Position numbers and translations under genes: made by a program. Below are positions 61,497-64,000 of a stretch of DNA of 64,000 nucleotides, piece by piece. A model generated the notes under the pieces. It ran no database searches, was not told the origin of the DNA, and saw only the letters and a program-made list of their open reading frames with translations. Source of the stretch: Anaerohabitans sp964387285 (lineage in GTDB: Bacteria; Zhuqueibacterota; Zhuqueibacteria; Residuimicrobiales; Residuimicrobiaceae); contig CAYLWO010000009.1 in NCBI GenBank assembly GCA_964387285.1, positions 1 through 64,000 of the forward strand. The letters are read 5' to 3'. Positions within the stretch are counted from its first letter, which is position 1, and each line of letters begins with the position of its first letter.

Positions 61497-62699
61497 TCAC
61501 CGTTGCCTGTCTTTGGCAGGCTGCAGACTCTGCTGCCTCTGTCCATGTCCAGCCGGCCGTTCCATTTTGGCTACGGCTTTACCGGCCAATTCGTAGGTCC
61601 TGGGCGACTCGGCATAAGCGGTCAACAAACGGCAGATCAACTTTTCTGTTACAAACCGTTCCATCGGGCCGTTTTTTTCTTCCTCCTTAAAAACCTGACG
61701 GAGCATGAATTTCTGCTCTCCCTCGAGCCGGGCGTAGGCCATGGCAGCCTCACGCTCGCAATCCACCGGCACAGCATGCAAAGCTTTTATATACAGGACC
61801 GAGCGCAACAAATAGGCATACATCCTTATCATGGGCAGATAACTGCTGGTCTTCAATTGGGGATGATGCGCAAAACAAACCGGTGAAAAAGCAGCAGACC
61901 ATTCAAACACAGAAGGCGATATGAGATGGTTGACATTGCGGATTTTGACATGAAAACGATCTTCAATGACATGCAACATGCGGCAGAATTCCGGATAGCG
62001 GTTCTCCTTTTCCAGTTGCATCGCATAGTCGATCATGGTGTTGGTAATGGGATCCGAGAAAAAAATAAACTCGCGATCACCCAGTAACGGTTTGAAGAGA
62101 TCGTAAACAAATTCGGAACAATACAACCTGCGGCAGTCCGGCTGATCGTTATTCAGTTCAAACTTGCCGTCAAATTGCACACAGCCGCATAAAAGCGAAT
62201 CAACGCGCTCGCGCAAACGGGCGCCGCTGAACGGAACCGTGCAGCGCATAACCAGCACCGTCAATACCCGGGAGACCTCGTTGTTAAAAGAAACATCTGT
62301 AACCCAGGCAGCCAGGGAATGTTTTTTTATGCAATGCTCCCCCATCTTGACCGCGTTGTGCGGCTGACAGTCAATCACAAAAACCGAGTCGCCCATTCGT
62401 CGCAAGATGCCGACATGAGAATAACCGCCTAAACTTGAAAAAGAGGTCAACAAAGAGCTGGCGCCTTCCATCAGCCGCAGTATCACATCGCCGTCGTGCA
62501 GTTGCGCGACCGGCAGTTGCGACAGAATCGTGCGTTGCTCCTGCGGAGTAAATGTTCCACTGGACAGCAACTTTTCGTACACTAACGCTTGCTCGTCAAA
62601 TTGCTTTTTGAACAAGGGATGAGCCTGGTCAGCCGTGTGGCGGCAACAAAACATAAATAGCAAAGACAACACAAAGGACAAATACCAACGGTTGCGCAT
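61497..62699 (-). CDS. YiiX-like permuted-papain (NlpC/P60 superfamily) lipoprotein
   Basis: A 400-residue protein that carries a YiiX/YebB-type domain: LHDGDVILRLMEG (about residues 68-80), GGYSHVGILRRMGDSVFVIDCQP with the His, and RRLYCSEFVYDLF with the Cys. These are the catalytic elements in permuted order (His before Cys). Such enzymes may act on peptidoglycan or acyl bonds. The signal SFVLSLLFMFCC (about residues 8-19) is lipoprotein-like. ATG 62699 has AGGAG 6 bases upstream and is preferred over the in-frame start at 62780. The C-terminal half has no recognised domain. Confidence 0.78.
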   Translation of the reverse strand: MRNRWYLSFVLSLLFMFCCRHTADQAHPLFKKQFDEQALVYEKLLSSGTFTPQEQRTILSQLPVAQLHDGDVILRLMEGASSLLTSFSSLGGYSHVGILRRMGDSVFVIDCQPHNAVKMGEHCIKKHSLAAWVTDVSFNNEVSRVLTVLVMRCTVPFSGARLRERVDSLLCGCVQFDGKFELNNDQPDCRRLYCSEFVYDLFKPLLGDREFIFFSDPITNTMIDYAMQLEKENRYPEFCRMLHVIEDRFHVKIRNVNHLISPSVFEWSAAFSPVCFAHHPQLKTSSYLPMIRMYAYLLRSVLYIKALHAVPVDCEREAAMAYARLEGEQKFMLRQVFKEEEKNGPMERFVTEKLICRLLTAYAESPRTYELAGKAVAKMERPAGHGQRQQSLQPAKDRQR

Positions 62700-62884
62700 T
62701 TCTGCTCCTGAACGATTCATTTCAGCCAAGCAAGCGTCCATTAAAAAACTGACCGGAGCAAACGGCGCTTTGACTAGCATAGAATGGAAAAAGTCTGATC
62801 GGTTGTTTTGCTTGTTTTACGATCCGGACTAAGGCAAGTTATTAAAAATTATTGAAAAAATCCACAGGAATCTCAAGCTCGCTT

Positions 62885-62946
62885 AAATAGAGCGATAGGT
62901 GCTCGAAAAATATCCTTGCGAAGGTTTGAGACCTTCGCAAGGATAA
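62885..62946 (+). repeat. dispersed palindromic repeat, family A copy 3
   Basis: GAGCGATAGGTGCTCG, an A-rich spacer, then CCTTGCGAAGGTTTGAGACC and TTCGCAAGG. It matches the copies at 10537 and 60530 and ends at the receptor stop codon (TAA, 62953-62951). It follows the receptor gene directly. Confidence 0.75.
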
Positions 62947-62950
62947 TGCA

Positions 62951-64000
62951 TTACAACGAAACACTGACGCCCAGCGCAGGCACCAGCGGCAACATATAAT
63001 ACACGTTCCGGCGCATGGTTCCGCCGTCTTGCAAACGCCAATCATAAATATAGACATTGCGGCGATTCAACACATTGATGACATCCAGATAGGTCGTTAT
63101 TTTTCGCCGGCCCCAGGTTTTTGCATAGGCCAGACGCAAATCCAATCTGGAATAATAGGGATAGCGGCTCGAGTTCTTTTCGCCTTTAATAACCTCACTG
63201 AACGATGCTCCGTCGCCGTCGACCGCGCCGTACACCGGCGTATAGGGAAAACCGCTGCCATAGTACCACACCCAGTCCATATGCCAGTGTTTGGACAACC
63301 GGGTTTCCAATCCCAGGTTGATCTGGTGGGTTTGATCATATTCAAAATAGATCCAGGGTGCAGAACCGTTGCGGCGATATTTGGTTTCCGCCAAAGTGTA
63401 ATTCACCCAAAAACCCCAGCGCTCCTGAGACAGCCGTTGCTTTTGCCAGGAAAACTCGATGCCCTGCGACAGACCTTCGCCGTCGTTGGTCGGCAGGAAA
63501 GAATAATCTTCTTCATTGACCAGCAAATCGCTGAACTGCTTGCGGTATAATTCACATTTGAGCGAGGTCCGTTCAGACATGCGCCACTGGCCGCCGAGGA
63601 TGGCATGGGTGGCCTGTTCCGCAGCCAACTCTTCCTGATGTTGCGAGATATCCATGGGCTCGCCCCGGCCGATGATGGTCAAAAAATCAGGGAATTGACT
63701 GTAACGTCCGTAGCTCAGCCAAAAACTGACCGGCGAAAAGGCAGTCACCAACAACTTTATCCGCGGATTAACATGACCCTGCTGGTACAATGTGGAATAA
63801 TCATAGCGCGTGCCCAGAATCCATTCAAACGATTTTTTCGCTTTAAAGCGCACTTCGCCATAACCCGCCTCATGCACTCCTTCGGCGTCAAAATCAATTT
63901 TCGAAGGCAAATCCAGAGTGTTGCGCCAATCGACATGCCACTCTAAATTGGTGCGATGTTGATTCGCTTCCGCGCCGATTTTAAAATGCAGCCAATTGGC
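62951..64000 (-). CDS. TonB-dependent outer-membrane receptor, C-terminal part (partial)
   Basis: The open frame runs to the window edge with no start. The visible 350 residues are outer-membrane beta-barrel sequence: alternating strands such as FEWILGTRYDYSTLYQQGHVNPRIKLLVTAFSPVSFWLSYGRYSQFP, WHMDWVWYYGSGFPYTPVYG and YYSRLDLRLAYAKTWGRRKITTYLDVINVLNRRNV. Such barrels take up siderophores, vitamins or glycans with TonB energy. The end MLPLVPALGVSVSL is typical. An ATG-less internal TTG at 63910 is not the start: the frame continues upstream as DLPSKIDF to ANWLHFK at the edge. The plug domain lies outside the window. The tonB cluster at 16767-22482 may supply its energy. Confidence 0.85.
   Translation of the reverse strand, partial: ANWLHFKIGAEANQHRTNLEWHVDWRNTLDLPSKIDFDAEGVHEAGYGEVRFKAKKSFEWILGTRYDYSTLYQQGHVNPRIKLLVTAFSPVSFWLSYGRYSQFPDFLTIIGRGEPMDISQHQEELAAEQATHAILGGQWRMSERTSLKCELYRKQFSDLLVNEEDYSFLPTNDGEGLSQGIEFSWQKQRLSQERWGFWVNYTLAETKYRRNGSAPWIYFEYDQTHQINLGLETRLSKHWHMDWVWYYGSGFPYTPVYGAVDGDGASFSEVIKGEKNSSRYPYYSRLDLRLAYAKTWGRRKITTYLDVINVLNRRNVYIYDWRLQDGGTMRRNVYYMLPLVPALGVSVSL

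Noticed and set aside
61381..61886. Three overlapping plus-strand frames after the tRNA
   Set aside because: They cross the tRNA terminator and the family D repeat and run antisense to the YiiX-like gene; no recognisable protein.

Overview
The window looks like chromosome from an uncultured, Gram-negative member of the FCB (Fibrobacteres-Chlorobi-Bacteroidetes) assemblage, of a KSB1/Calditrichota-like kind. This placement is an inference. It rests on two very large secreted proteins that end in the NPFNP-type C-terminal sorting domain typical of type IX secretion cargo, a Bacteroidetes-style exbB-exbD-exbD-tonB-PstS-like-TPR cluster, a complex I operon without nuoEFG, a TonB-dependent receptor and several lipoproteins. 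Base composition is balanced except for one clearly AT-rich gene at 5109-6764.

Layout. 1-3800 (+): translation and replication housekeeping genes rplY-pth-rpsF-ssb-rpsR-rplI and a DUF3307 membrane protein. 3952-4911 (-): a short UvrC/Cho-like GIY-YIG nuclease. 5109-6764 (-): an AT-rich membrane protein of unknown role. 6953-15069 (-): a sulfur-respiration operon (PsrA/PhsA-type molybdoenzyme, PsrB ferredoxin, PsrC/NrfD anchor, two YeeE/YedE half-transporters, a rhodanese without its catalytic cysteine, and an ECF-like membrane protein fused to a THEP1 NTPase), with mobA upstream. 15495-23624 (+): a diverged tonB paralogue, scrambled remnants of tonB and exbD, then STAS, exbB, exbD, exbD, tonB, a small membrane protein, a PstS-like lipoprotein, a TPR protein and a second lipoprotein.

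23770-32155 (-): polA followed by a partner-switching module (SpoIIE phosphatase, anti-sigma kinase, STAS protein) whose stop/start codons overlap into mlaE, then mlaF, mlaD and a PqiC-like lipoprotein. This makes a lipid-transport operon that may be controlled by phosphorylation. 32312-48283: DUF3467, a small beta-barrel protein, a 2694-residue SGNH hydrolase/Big_1-repeat surface protein, an EamA transporter, an unknown gene, and a 1485-residue C10 (streptopain-like) peptidase with FG-GAP/VCBS repeats. 49628-60378 (-): nuoABCDHIJKLMN. 60656-64000: a NUDIX hydrolase, tRNA-Asn with its own promoter and terminator, a YiiX-like lipoprotein, and the C-terminal part of a TonB-dependent receptor that runs off the window.

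Intergenic spaces carry several families of dispersed palindromes. The clearest has a stem of the type CCTTGCGAAGG/CCTTCGCAAGG and occurs four times, three of them with a shared GAGCGATAGGTGCTC-like leader. The most interesting functional hypotheses are the partner-switch/Mla operon, the ECF-THEP1 fusion inside the polysulfide/thiosulfate reductase operon, the AT-rich membrane protein with a possible TIR-like domain, and the rearranged exbD/tonB duplication.
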